The notes beneath the pieces were generated by a model, which did no database searches, had not been told where the DNA came from, and saw only the letters and a list, made by a program, of their open reading frames with translations. From positions 1 through 10,448 of the forward strand of contig JAEYEN010000046.1 of NCBI GenBank assembly GCA_023403375.1: a stretch of 10,448 nucleotides of DNA, written 5' to 3'. The stretch's first letter is position 1. Each line of letters starts with the position of its first letter. Positions 1 through 7,833 of this stretch are shown here, piece by piece. The translations under genes and the position numbers were made by a program. The DNA is from Bacillota bacterium (GTDB taxonomy: Bacteria > Bacillota > Clostridia > Christensenellales > Borkfalkiaceae).

Positions 1-1
1 C

Positions 2-355
2 GCTAAAACTCCTGTCGGCACAGACGTTATCGCCGCCGGCGCGCTTTACTGCGTTAAGGCTGCGGAAAACTGTATCGAGAGCGTTAAAAAGAAAAATAAG
101 GCGATAGTTTCCGCACTTAAACTTTGCAAAAAAGTCGTTAAATTCAGCGGAACGGGGATATATTTTGTTCTGGAAGCAAACGACGGAAAGGAAACCTTAA
201 AGCAATTAAAGGCGCAGGGGCTTAAACTTTCGGCGGATAAGAACAAATTATATTTTGCTCCGCCCGTAAACGTTTCGGAAGAAGACGTTAAAAAGGCAAC
301 CGCGATTTTAAAAGACGTGTTAAAAGGCAATGCGGTTAACCCGTTCGACGCGTAA
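2..355 (+). CDS. C-terminal end of a class III (PLP-dependent) aminotransferase, acetylornithine aminotransferase-like (partial)
   Basis: Only the last 117 residues are present; the start lies left of the window and the reading frame is open from base 2 to the TAA at 353-355. The fragment fits the small C-terminal domain of fold-type I class III aminotransferases. A glycine/threonine stretch (TPVGTDVIAAGAL) is followed by a helix, then a Gly-rich strand (FSGTGIYFVLE). Near the end GLKLSADKNKLYFAPPVNVSEED resembles the GL-(x)n-LR-PPL-(x)-S-E-E-E signature of ArgD-type enzymes. Such enzymes transfer an amino group between N-acetylornithine or a related omega-amino acid and 2-oxoglutarate in arginine or lysine synthesis. 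The active-site lysine lies outside the window, so the substrate cannot be fixed. Glutamate-semialdehyde or 4-aminobutyrate aminotransferase are alternatives. The next gene has its own promoter, so this is probably the last gene of its unit. Confidence 0.6.
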   Translation, partial: AKTPVGTDVIAAGALYCVKAAENCIESVKKKNKAIVSALKLCKKVVKFSGTGIYFVLEANDGKETLKQLKAQGLKLSADKNKLYFAPPVNVSEEDVKKATAILKDVLKGNAVNPFDA

Positions 356-379
356 AATAAATATATCGGTTTTACATTA

Positions 380-396
380 AGACGTAAAATACGTCT
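380..396. other. Perfect 7-bp hairpin after the aminotransferase stop (possible weak terminator)
   Basis: AGACGTA (380-386) and TACGTCT (390-396) form a perfect 7-bp stem with an AAA loop, 25 bases after the stop codon. No U-run follows on the + strand, so intrinsic termination would be poor. It may instead protect the 3' end of the mRNA. Confidence 0.4.
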
Positions 397-457
397 GACG
401 AATAAATTTACGACAAATAGTTCCGTATGGTTCCGTAAATAAAGTGCCGAAAAACAT

Positions 458-486
458 TTGACAAAACTTAAACGTGATGTTATTAT
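458..486 (+). promoter_or_regulatory. Sigma-A-type promoter of the T-box transcript
   Basis: TTGACA at 458-463 and TATTAT at 481-486 are separated by exactly 17 bases. This predicts transcription starting near 493, just before the T-box leader. A direct repeat, TTCCGTA at 421-427 and 431-437, lies about 20 bases upstream of the -35 box; its meaning is unknown. Confidence 0.75.
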
Positions 487-492
487 ATCATT

Positions 493-770
493 AATTTATA
501 AAGGCGTTGAAGAAAAGAAAACGGTTCAGGTTGCCTTAAAGAGAAACGGGGACAGGTGAGAGCCCGTGGGTAGAGTTCCGTATTTGTAGTTTCCGAGCCG
601 AGAGTAAGAAAGCGTTTTTGCAAGTAGACACTCTCCGTGATTGCTGCGTTAATGTCATAGGGGTTTATAGACTCCGAGAGCGGCGGATTTTTTCCGCAAT
701 TTGAGTGGTACCGCGAGTAACGAACAGTTACCCGTCTCAAAGTAAAACTTTGGGGCGGGTTTTTTATTTG
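493..770 (+). promoter_or_regulatory. T-box riboswitch (tRNA-sensing leader) of the acyl-CoA synthetase gene
   Basis: The conserved T-box core GAGTGGTACCGCG is at 703-715. TTGAG (701-705) pairs with CTCAA (736-740), and GTAAC (717-721) pairs with GTTAC (727-731). Together these build the antiterminator with the UGGU bulge (706-709) that binds the tRNA acceptor end. Upstream, 5' to 3', I see a Stem I distal arm with the AGAGA bulge (540-544) and stem ACGGG/CCCGT (546-550 with 563-567). A stem II-like helix follows (GAGAGT 600-605 with ACTCTC 630-635), then the conserved AGTAGAC segment (623-629) and a Stem III hairpin (GCGGA 683-687 with TCCGC 693-697). In this family, uncharged tRNA pairs with a specifier codon in Stem I and stabilises the antiterminator, so the downstream gene is transcribed. 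The UGGU bulge predicts a tRNA with discriminator base A73. I could not fix the specifier codon; UUC (Phe) at 576-578 is one candidate. Confidence 0.93.
730..766 (+). terminator. T-box regulated intrinsic terminator
   Basis: A 14-bp stem, 730-743 paired with 747-760, closes on an AAA loop. It contains two G-U pairs and is followed by a run of T (760-765). Its 5' arm contains the CTCAA (736-740) needed by the antiterminator, so the two structures exclude each other. Without uncharged tRNA this hairpin should stop transcription 27 bases before the start codon. Confidence 0.92.
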
Positions 771-792
771 CCCCGAAAAAGGAAGGTATGTT

Positions 793-3093
793 ATGCAAAC
801 GAAAAACGAACTCGATTTGAAAATCAGAGAAATGGCAGGGCGTATTAAAGAACTTCGCGAAATAGAAGGCTTAACGCCCGAATTTATGGCGGAAAGAACG
901 GATACGACGACGGAAGAATATCTTGCCGCAGAACGGGGCGAACGCGACCTTAACTTTGCTTTTCTTTACAGGTGCGCGCAGGCTTTATCCGTCAACGTTA
1001 CGGATATTATAGAAGGTACCAGCCCTAACCTTAAATCCTACACGGTAACAAGGCTCGGTAAAGGGCAGATGATAGCGAACGCCCACGGCATGACCTATTA
1101 TAATATGGCGTACGCTTTCCGTAACAGGATAGCGGAACCGCTTTACGTCAGAAGTATTTACAGCAAGGAAGCGCAGGATAAACCCATAGAATGCACCACC
1201 CACAAGGGTCAGGAATTCGACTTGGTAATAGACGGACACTTAAAAGTTCAGGTGGGCGAACATACCGAAATTCTCGGCGCGGGCGACAGTATTTATTACG
1301 ACAGCGGAACGCCGCACGGAATGATTGCGGTAGACGGCAAAGACTGTATTTTCTACGCTATCGTTCTTAACCCCACGGGCGAACCCATACCCGAACTTAC
1401 CGCCGAAAAAGAGATTTCTGACGCGCCGCTTAAAGCGCTTAACAGAAAGATTTCCGACGAATACAGAGAGTATAAAAAATTCATCGACGTAGAAGAAAAC
1501 GAGTTCGGAACGCCCACTTCTATCAAATTCAAAAATACCGATAAGTTTAATTTTGCTTTCGATATAATAGACAAAATCGCCGAAAGGGAACCCGATAAAC
1601 TTGCGATGCTTCACATTTCAAAAGATTTCACAGAAAGAAGAATTACTTTCGGTGACTTGAAAAAAGAAAGCAACCGTTGCGCAAATTATTTCAAATCTTT
1701 GGGTATTAAAAAAGGCGACAGAGTTATGCTTGTTCTTAAAAGGCATTTCCAGTACTGGTATGCTATTTTAGGACTTAACAAGTTGGGCGCGGTTGCAATA
1801 CCGGCAACCAACCAGTTGCAGGAACACGACTTTGAATATCGTTTTAAGGCTGCGGAAGTCAGCGCTATTATATGCACGGCTGACGGGGATACCGCGCATC
1901 AGGCCGATATAGCGGCGGCAAACTGCCCCACGTTAAAACATAAAATTATGGTAAACGGAAAGCGCGACGGCTGGAAGAGTTTCGACGAAGATTATATAAT
2001 GTTCAGTACTCATTTTAACCGTACCGAAAATTCGCCCTGCGGCGACGATTATATGATTATGTTCTTCACTTCGGGAACGTCGGGCTATCCCAAAATCGCG
2101 GCGCATAATTATAAGTATGCGTTAGGGCATTTCCATACCGCAAAATATTGGCATTCGGTGGACCCCGACGGATTGCATTTTACTATTTCGGACACCGGCT
2201 GGGCAAAAGCGATGTGGGGAAAATTGTACGGGCAGTGGCTGTGCGAAGCGGCGATTTTCGTTTACGATTTCGACAGATTTGACGCTTCCGTTATTTTGCC
2301 GATGTTCAAAAAGTACGGCATAACTTCTTTCTGTGCGCCGCCCACAATGCTCCGAATGATGATTAAAGAAGATTTATCGAAGTACGACCTGTCTTCGGTT
2401 AAGCATATGACGACTGCGGGCGAAGCGTTAAACCCCGAAGTTTACAGACAGTTTGAAAGACTTACGGGTCTTCAAATACACGAAGGGTTCGGCCAGTCCG
2501 AAACTACAATGGTAATAGGCAATATGGTGGGGGCGCCGCATAAAGTGGGGTCTATGGGTAAACCTGCGCCTATTTACGATATAGATATTTTAGACGCTGA
2601 CGGCAAATCCGTGCCTGTCGGCGAAGTGGGCGATATAGTTATAAACGTTAAAAACGGCGCGCCTTGCGGACTGTTCTGCGGATATTATAAAGATGAAGAA
2701 AAGACGAAAGAGGTCTGGCACGACGGCTATTATCATACGGGCGATACGGCGTGGCGCGACGAGGACGGCTATTATTGGTACGTCGGAAGAGTGGACGACG
2801 TTATCAAGTCTTCTGGCTATCGCATAGGACCGTTTGAAATCGAGAGCGTTATTATGGAACTTCCTTACGTTCTGGAATGCGGAGTTTCCGCCGCACCCGA
2901 CGAAATAAGGGGGCAGGTTGTTAAGGCGAGCATAGTTTTGGTAAAAGGAACAACGCCCAGCGACCAACTTAAAAAAGAGATTCAGGATTACGTTAAAGAA
3001 AAAACCGCGCCCTATAAATATCCGAGAATCGTTGTTTTCCGCGACGAACTGCCTAAAACCACCAGCGGAAAGATTCAGAGAAGCAAATTATAA
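793..3093 (+). CDS. XRE-type HTH - cupin - acyl-CoA synthetase (AMP-forming) fusion protein
   Basis: The 766-residue protein has three parts. Residues about 10-65 are an XRE-type helix-turn-helix. Residues about 105-190 are a cupin (H137, E141 and H175 sit where metal ligands are expected; one histidine of the usual HxH is missing). Residues about 235-766 form a complete adenylate-forming ligase of the acetyl/medium-chain acyl-CoA synthetase type. Ligase motifs are TSGTSGYPK (426-434, ATP loop), GFGQSET (565-571), TGD (649-651), YVGRVDD followed by SSGYRIG (from 663, hinge), and a C-terminal PKTTSGK with catalytic Lys760. The predicted reaction is carboxylate + ATP + CoA to acyl-CoA + AMP + PPi in the cytoplasm; the substrate cannot be read from sequence. 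The ATG at 793 follows a good ribosome binding site (AAGGAAGG). Expression is controlled by the T-box. HTH-cupin-ligase fusions occur in anaerobes as far as I recall, but the T-box control is notable. Confidence 0.9.
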   Translation: MQTKNELDLKIREMAGRIKELREIEGLTPEFMAERTDTTTEEYLAAERGERDLNFAFLYRCAQALSVNVTDIIEGTSPNLKSYTVTRLGKGQMIANAHGMTYYNMAYAFRNRIAEPLYVRSIYSKEAQDKPIECTTHKGQEFDLVIDGHLKVQVGEHTEILGAGDSIYYDSGTPHGMIAVDGKDCIFYAIVLNPTGEPIPELTAEKEISDAPLKALNRKISDEYREYKKFIDVEENEFGTPTSIKFKNTDKFNFAFDIIDKIAEREPDKLAMLHISKDFTERRITFGDLKKESNRCANYFKSLGIKKGDRVMLVLKRHFQYWYAILGLNKLGAVAIPATNQLQEHDFEYRFKAAEVSAIICTADGDTAHQADIAAANCPTLKHKIMVNGKRDGWKSFDEDYIMFSTHFNRTENSPCGDDYMIMFFTSGTSGYPKIAAHNYKYALGHFHTAKYWHSVDPDGLHFTISDTGWAKAMWGKLYGQWLCEAAIFVYDFDRFDASVILPMFKKYGITSFCAPPTMLRMMIKEDLSKYDLSSVKHMTTAGEALNPEVYRQFERLTGLQIHEGFGQSETTMVIGNMVGAPHKVGSMGKPAPIYDIDILDADGKSVPVGEVGDIVINVKNGAPCGLFCGYYKDEEKTKEVWHDGYYHTGDTAWRDEDGYYWYVGRVDDVIKSSGYRIGPFEIESVIMELPYVLECGVSAAPDEIRGQVVKASIVLVKGTTPSDQLKKEIQDYVKEKTAPYKYPRIVVFRDELPKTTSGKIQRSKL

Positions 3094-3195
3094 AGCGTTT
3101 TAACTCAATATATAAAGTTAAAACTTTTAATTGAGATCTATCGTGGTACAGAAATTTCAGTAAATTAAATTTAATAAAACAGTAATAAAAAACGT

Positions 3196-3225
3196 AAATC
3201 GCGACCTTTTGGCCGCGATTTTTTT
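3196..3225 (+). terminator. Intrinsic terminator after the acyl-CoA synthetase gene
   Basis: AAATCGCG (3196-3203) pairs with CGCGATTT (3214-3221); an inner CC/GG extends the stem and TTTT is the loop. A T-run to 3225 follows. Between the stop codon and this site, 3097-3135 holds overlapping AT-rich inverted repeats (GTTTTAAC/GTTAAAAC and CTCAAT/ATTGAG) that could form an additional weak hairpin. Confidence 0.85.
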
Positions 3226-3347
3226 GCATAAAAAGGAGTCGATGAGAATATGTTCTAAATGTAAGAAAAAGATTAAAAGAAATAATCGACAAAAAGGTTA
3301 TTTATTCGGTCATCTTTGTCAAAAAATTTTGTTTAACGGTGGTTATA

Positions 3348-4115
3348 ATGGTTCTTACCGTCGTCAAAAAAAAGAAGATTATTTTATCGGCGATAATTTG
3401 TCTGGCGCTTGTCGTACTGATTACGACTATGTCCGCAAGCGGCGCGTACAACGTGTTTTACGGGTACAGCGTAAAAAAGCTACCCATTTATTCGGTTGAT
3501 ACCGAAGAGAAAAAAATCGCCATATCGTTCGATTGCGCTTGGGGTACGGACTATACGGACCAACTGCTTGAAATAATGGAAAAGCAAAACGTTAAATGCA
3601 CCTTTTTTATGGTGGAATTTTGGACGGAGAAGAATAGCGAATACGTAAAAAAAATAGACGCCGCAGGGCACGAGATAGGCACTCATTCTTCCACGCACCC
3701 GTATATGAGCAAGTTATCGAAAGACAAAATGATAGCGGAACTTAAAAGTTCGTCCGAGAAAATTACGGCGATAACGGGTAAAAAGGTGGAGTTGTTCCGC
3801 CCGCCGTACGGCGATTATAACGATTTGCTTATCGACACCGCCGCAGAGTTAGGGCTTTATCCGATACAGTGGAGCGTTGACAGTTTAGACTGGAAAAATC
3901 TGTCCGCCGCGGAAATAACTAAAAGAGTTGTCGGCAAAGCCGCCGCGGGAGATATTGTTTTGTTCCATAATCAGGGACTGCATACGGCAGAAGCGCTTGA
4001 CGGTATAATCACGGAACTTAAAGAAAAAGGATTCCGATTTGTTCCGATAGGCGAACTTATTTATAGAGATAACTATAAAATGCTGCCCGACGGGAAACAA
4101 AAATCTTGCAATTAG
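3348..4115 (+). CDS. Membrane-anchored polysaccharide deacetylase, PdaB-like (NodB fold)
   Basis: With the ATG at 3348 the protein has 255 residues. A lysine cluster and a membrane segment (about residues 9-30) precede a NodB domain that should lie outside the membrane. Motifs in order are SFDCAWG (D62 as catalytic base), HSSTH (H113 and H117, metal ligands), RPPYGDY (from R151), DSLDW (from D178) and IVLFHN (H207). The second aspartate of the usual TFDD motif is Cys63; PdaB-type proteins also vary there. The family removes acetyl groups from N-acetylated cell-wall sugars, and PdaB itself is a sporulation protein, so a cell-wall or spore role is inferred. Start choice is uncertain: ATG 3348 has only a weak GGTGG (3338-3342) upstream, and GTG 3339 is an alternative. 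A much better AAGGAG site at 3233-3238 serves an ATG at 3242 in another frame. It probably shares a transcript with the SSB gene 23 bases downstream. Confidence 0.88.
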   Translation: MVLTVVKKKKIILSAIICLALVVLITTMSASGAYNVFYGYSVKKLPIYSVDTEEKKIAISFDCAWGTDYTDQLLEIMEKQNVKCTFFMVEFWTEKNSEYVKKIDAAGHEIGTHSSTHPYMSKLSKDKMIAELKSSSEKITAITGKKVELFRPPYGDYNDLLIDTAAELGLYPIQWSVDSLDWKNLSAAEITKRVVGKAAAGDIVLFHNQGLHTAEALDGIITELKEKGFRFVPIGELIYRDNYKMLPDGKQKSCN

Positions 4116-4138
4116 AAAATCTTTTGGAGGAAATATAT

Positions 4139-4855
4139 ATGAACGTTTTAACAGAAAAAAACAACAAAGTTTTTATCAGCGGGGAAATTCTTACCGAAGC
4201 GGAATTTTCGCACGAAGTTTACGGAGAGGGCTTTTACGAAATGAGCGTTTTGGTTAAAAGACTTTCGGGACAAGGCGATATTCTGCCCGTTACGGTGTCG
4301 GAACGACTTATCGCAGACAAAGATTTAAAGCCCGGCGTTACGATAAACGCATTGGGACAGTTCAGAAGTTACAATAAACTTGTGGACGGCAAAAGCAAAC
4401 TTATGCTTACGGTGTTCGTCAGAGAACTTTTAGACGTGTCCGTAGTGAAAAATCCCAACGCGATAGTTCTTTCGGGATATATCTGTAAGCCGCCCGTTTA
4501 CAGAACAACGCCGTTCAACAGAGAAATAGCGGATATTTTAATTGCGGTAAACCGCTCTTACAACAAGTCCGATTATATCCCCTGTATTGCTTGGGGAAGA
4601 AACGCAAGGTTTGCGAAAAATCTCGACGTTGGCGAAAAGATTGCTATTTCCGGCAGAATACAGAGCAGAGAATATCAGAAAAGATTTTCGGACGACGACG
4701 TTAAAACAATGACCGCTTACGAAGTTTCTATTTCTAAACTCGCGGCGGCGGATTCTGCGGAAACTTTTAACGTGGAAGAAGAATTTAATTTTGTTATGCC
4801 CGAATATGAAAGCGCGGCTTCGCAAGAATACGTAGGCGGACAGAACCGGATTTAA
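4139..4855 (+). CDS. Single-stranded DNA-binding protein with two OB folds (clostridial type)
   Basis: This protein of 238 residues starts at the ATG at 4139, eight bases after GGAGG (4126-4130). An upstream in-frame TTG at 4106 overlaps the previous gene and is not needed. The N-terminal half (about 5-100) is OB-like, with SGEIL, HEVYGEGFYEM and a LTVFVRE strand. The second half (about 105-215) is a clear SSB OB fold: LSGYICKPPVYR, AVNRSYNKSDYIPCIAWG with aromatic residues suited to base stacking, and SGRIQSREYQ. The tail is acidic but lacks the classic DDDIPF-type C-terminus, so it is probably not the main replication SSB. Predicted role: binding single-stranded DNA or RNA in the cytoplasm. 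It follows the deacetylase gene by 23 bases and is probably co-transcribed with it, although the two functions are unrelated. Confidence 0.88.
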   Translation: MNVLTEKNNKVFISGEILTEAEFSHEVYGEGFYEMSVLVKRLSGQGDILPVTVSERLIADKDLKPGVTINALGQFRSYNKLVDGKSKLMLTVFVRELLDVSVVKNPNAIVLSGYICKPPVYRTTPFNREIADILIAVNRSYNKSDYIPCIAWGRNARFAKNLDVGEKIAISGRIQSREYQKRFSDDDVKTMTAYEVSISKLAAADSAETFNVEEEFNFVMPEYESAASQEYVGGQNRI

Positions 4856-5120
4856 TATGCCTGTGCCTCTGCATAAGAAGGTAAAGGAAAAGAGGTGCAA
4901 TTAAAATAATTTTCGGGACGTTGTTTTTTTAGTTAAAAAACGTTTCGTTTAGTGTTTATGAGTAATTTTTTAGTTATATAAAGTTTTTTTTGGGGGGAAA
5001 GTACATTTATATAATATAAAGTTTATAACGCGGTAAAATTATAAAGCAACGTTATATAAAAAATATCATAACATCGTCGGTTTTATTTTAGGAAAGAGTT
5101 TATAATGTTCCGACAATGAG
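4856..5120. other. AT-rich intergenic stretch between convergent genes
   Basis: No gene is supported here. A run of six G at 4992-4997 lies in otherwise AT-rich sequence. TATAAT occurs at 5010-5015 and 5101-5106, but neither has a good -35 box. A five-codon reading frame (5105-5119) lies just before the terminator and is probably chance. Confidence 0.6.
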
Positions 5121-5149
5121 AAAAAGAGCGGTTTGCCCGCTCTTTTTTT
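5121..5149. terminator. Bidirectional intrinsic terminator between convergent genes
   Basis: AAAAAGAGCGG (5121-5131) pairs with CCGCTCTTTTT (5137-5147) around a TTTGC loop. The T-run extends to 5149 on the + strand. The A-run at 5121-5125 gives a five-base U-run on the - strand. It can end both the SSB transcript and the - strand 814-residue gene, which stops at 5231. Confidence 0.88.
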
Positions 5150-5230
5150 GTGCGCATATTTTCAGTTGTTTTATGCTTTTATTTTGTTTTTACCGTATAT
5201 CCGACTTTTTGATTGTTGAGATTGCCGAGT

Positions 5231-7675
5231 TTACTTTTGCTTTCTTAAAACAAAGAAAAGCGAAGTGGATATTATGGCGGCGGAAAGAGCGATTATAATC
5301 AAAGCGTTGCGAAGCGCGTTGTCTTTATCGCCTTTTAATGCGTCCGTTACGGTGGAACCTTTAACGTCTTCCGATAAAACGTCTACCGTGAACGCCGCGG
5401 GAACGTAGCCGTAAACGGTTTCTCCGTCTGCAATTATTTCGGCGTAATAAAACTTTTTGTTAAGGAACGTAAGACTCTTTTTCACCGTTAAGCGTGTGTT
5501 TTTGGTAAGTCTTATCTGTGCGCCGTCTTTTGAAAGAACAAACTGCTCATCTTCCGCAATTATGGGAAGATAATAACCGCACACGTCAGAAGTAACGAAA
5601 GTATATTTTTCTTCGTCCGAAGTCAGCGTGGTTTCGGTTAAATACTTATCCGCAACCAGAACGAAAGCGTGCGTTCCGTTTTCCGTTTCGCCTGCTAAAA
5701 CAGAGAATTTATCGGTGTCGTAACCGAAGTCAATCGAGCATATGTACACGTATTCGTTTATAAGGTCTTTTCTTAAACCGAGATAGTTAAAACGGGTTTC
5801 CGCAGGGGAAATGCAGTATAAGTTTTTGCCGCTTTGGGCGGTAAAGGTTTTAAGCCTTGATACGTCGGCGGTTTTTGCGGTTAAAACAAAGTCTGCGGGA
5901 ACGGTTATATCGTCCGTTGCCACGTTGGCAAGTCCGTTGGTTTTATAAACGAATTCTTTGTTATTTAAAACAAGATATACGTCTTTTCCGTTAAAGGTAA
6001 GCGCAAAACTTTTAACGCCCGTAACGGAAAGAGCAAACGTTTTCGCCGTTTCGTTTTTATAATAATCTATCGTGTCGTCGGTTCTTAAAATAAACAGTCC
6101 GCCGATAAGGTCGGTCTGAATTTTAACCGCGCTTTCCGCAGTTACGCCTTCCGCTTTGTGGGGGGCGGAGAAGTCGTCTTCCGCCGTGTAGCGGTAAACC
6201 GCGTTATCGCTTAAAGAAGTGATATACACGTTATCGTCGGCGTCCACGGCAAAAATTGACTTGTAACTGTACTTCTCGTATGCGGTGAACAGTTTTTCGC
6301 CTGCCGTCAAAGCGTTCTCGCTGAATTTGAACACGTCTAAATTATTACCGGTGCCGGACGACAGTTTAAGCACGTAATAGCAGCCGTTGCTGTACGCCAG
6401 GTCTAATATATTGTTATCGCCCGATAAAACTTCTTCAAAAATCTTTTCGCCGCTGACGTAGTTGATAAGCGTGATTTTCTTGCTTGAAGCGTTTGCGACA
6501 AGTATCGTTCCGTCGCCTATCGCAATAAGGTTTATCGAATAATCGGAAACGTAGTTGAAAAAGTTGTTTCTGTCGTATACGCTTGCGTTTACGTCTAATA
6601 CTACCGTAAGTTTATATCCGTCTAAAAGCGCGACGGAGTTTCCGTACCTTTCCACGTCCGAAACGGTTGCGCCTATACGGTTATATGCGGTTTTGCCGCT
6701 TGCAATGGCAAACCCCGTGAAAGTAAGACCCGTGTAGTTTGCGCCGCTTTCGTTCGTCAGGTTTTCGGTAACCGCAAATTCCTGAACCGCGAGGATAGAA
6801 CTGTCCGTTACGAGAAGATTGCCGTTTTTAAATGCAATATCGGTAACCTGAGAGATTTTTCCAAGGTCAAAATCGGAACTTTCGCAAATAAGTTGCTCGT
6901 TCGCCGCGCCGCCGCTTACGGGTACGCGATAAATGGAACTTGTGCCCGAAAAATAAACGTATCTGGTGTCCGCAATCATCTTGAAACTTTCCGAAATAGG
7001 GGGCAGGATATACGCGGGCGTTCCCGTTACGATTGAACGCTTTTTAAGTTCCGAAGTGTCTTTGTCGATATAAAAGAATTCGTCGTTATCGTTTATGCAA
7101 ATGGCTACGTCTTTTGCAATTTCCAGCGGAGAAGATTTATCGGTAATGGCAGTGCCTTCGATTTTATAAGTAAACACCGTCGTGCCGTAAACCGTTACGA
7201 GATAATTGTCGTTAAGGTCGAAACGCGTTCCGCTTATAATATCGCCCGTATCGGAAGTACGAAGTTCGACGGGCGACTGATTTAAGTCGCTTAAATCGAT
7301 TTTATATAATACGCTGTTGTCCGAAACCAAAAAGATATTTTCGCCTAAATATTTAAGTTGGTTAGGGTTGTTGTTGGTAAGTTTATCGTAAACAGTGTAA
7401 CCCTCGCCGTCGATATAAAACAAAATAGAACGGTTTGTGCCGTCGCTTAAAACCATAGCGTAATTGTTTTCCCAATAATAGGTTACGGACGGAACGGCAG
7501 AACCGAAATCATAGTACTCCGCGTCAGAGCCGTGCAAAAACTTTTGCGCGCTCGCCGTATCGTCCGCGCGGACATTTTCACGCGCGGAAAAAAACATAAA
7601 CACGCAGGCAAACGTTATCGCCGTAAGTAGGGCAATCGCTATATATCTGATTTTATTACTATATAATGTTTTCAT
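5231..7675 (-). CDS. Large exported, membrane-anchored protein with propeller-like repeats and an SH3-like end; function unknown
   Basis: The protein has 814 residues from the ATG at 7675. The frame is open further upstream to 7885, but that extension crosses the predicted promoter and has no signal character. Residues about 9-30 are a hydrophobic segment (signal or anchor) ending near ARENVRADD. The next 650 or so residues are rich in short beta-strands with recurrent hydrophobic-x-hydrophobic blocks such as YVYFSGTSSIYRVP, LLVTDSSILAV and YVYICSIDFG. These suggest six- or seven-bladed propeller repeats (NHL/WD-like). Residues about 716-768 look like a bacterial SH3 domain. A C-terminal membrane helix (788-809) ends in the positively charged RKQK. 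The bulk should therefore lie outside the cell, tethered at one or both ends. I do not recognise a named family. The gene has a strong promoter with a LexA-type box, but no clear ribosome binding site before the ATG. Confidence 0.75.
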   Translation of the reverse strand: MKTLYSNKIRYIAIALLTAITFACVFMFFSARENVRADDTASAQKFLHGSDAEYYDFGSAVPSVTYYWENNYAMVLSDGTNRSILFYIDGEGYTVYDKLTNNNPNQLKYLGENIFLVSDNSVLYKIDLSDLNQSPVELRTSDTGDIISGTRFDLNDNYLVTVYGTTVFTYKIEGTAITDKSSPLEIAKDVAICINDNDEFFYIDKDTSELKKRSIVTGTPAYILPPISESFKMIADTRYVYFSGTSSIYRVPVSGGAANEQLICESSDFDLGKISQVTDIAFKNGNLLVTDSSILAVQEFAVTENLTNESGANYTGLTFTGFAIASGKTAYNRIGATVSDVERYGNSVALLDGYKLTVVLDVNASVYDRNNFFNYVSDYSINLIAIGDGTILVANASSKKITLINYVSGEKIFEEVLSGDNNILDLAYSNGCYYVLKLSSGTGNNLDVFKFSENALTAGEKLFTAYEKYSYKSIFAVDADDNVYITSLSDNAVYRYTAEDDFSAPHKAEGVTAESAVKIQTDLIGGLFILRTDDTIDYYKNETAKTFALSVTGVKSFALTFNGKDVYLVLNNKEFVYKTNGLANVATDDITVPADFVLTAKTADVSRLKTFTAQSGKNLYCISPAETRFNYLGLRKDLINEYVYICSIDFGYDTDKFSVLAGETENGTHAFVLVADKYLTETTLTSDEEKYTFVTSDVCGYYLPIIAEDEQFVLSKDGAQIRLTKNTRLTVKKSLTFLNKKFYYAEIIADGETVYGYVPAAFTVDVLSEDVKGSTVTDALKGDKDNALRNALIIIALSAAIISTSLFFVLRKQK

Positions 7676-7833
7676 ACAAAACAATTCTACCACATAAATC
7701 GCGTTTTGTATACAGAATTCTACAAATTTTTTAACAGCCCCACAGGGCATTTTATACGGAAATTTTTTCCATATTTTTTTTGAATATGCCTGAAACTGAC
7801 ATATTTGACGAGGTAACATAACCACATAAAAAA

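Noticed and set aside
985..2967. Long reading frames on the - strand opposite the acyl-CoA synthetase gene
   Set aside because: They lack ribosome binding sites and family motifs, and are shadows of a clearly coding + strand frame.
3366..3373. A run of eight A as a possible slippage site joining the 3242 frame to the deacetylase frame
   Set aside because: The deacetylase frame already has usable starts upstream of the run, and no stimulatory structure or conserved slippery codon context is evident.
3242..3499. An 85-codon frame starting MRICSKCKKK with a CxxC pair
   Set aside because: Most of it overlaps the deacetylase gene in another frame and loses any domain-like pattern after the first 25 residues; kept only as a question about the start site.
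5105..5298. A tiny frame (5105-5119) overlapping a 60-codon frame from ATG 5116 on the + strand, looking like a leader peptide plus gene
   Set aside because: The second frame runs through the bidirectional terminator stem and then antisense into the C-terminus of the 814-residue gene; there is no downstream gene to attenuate and no strong ribosome binding site.
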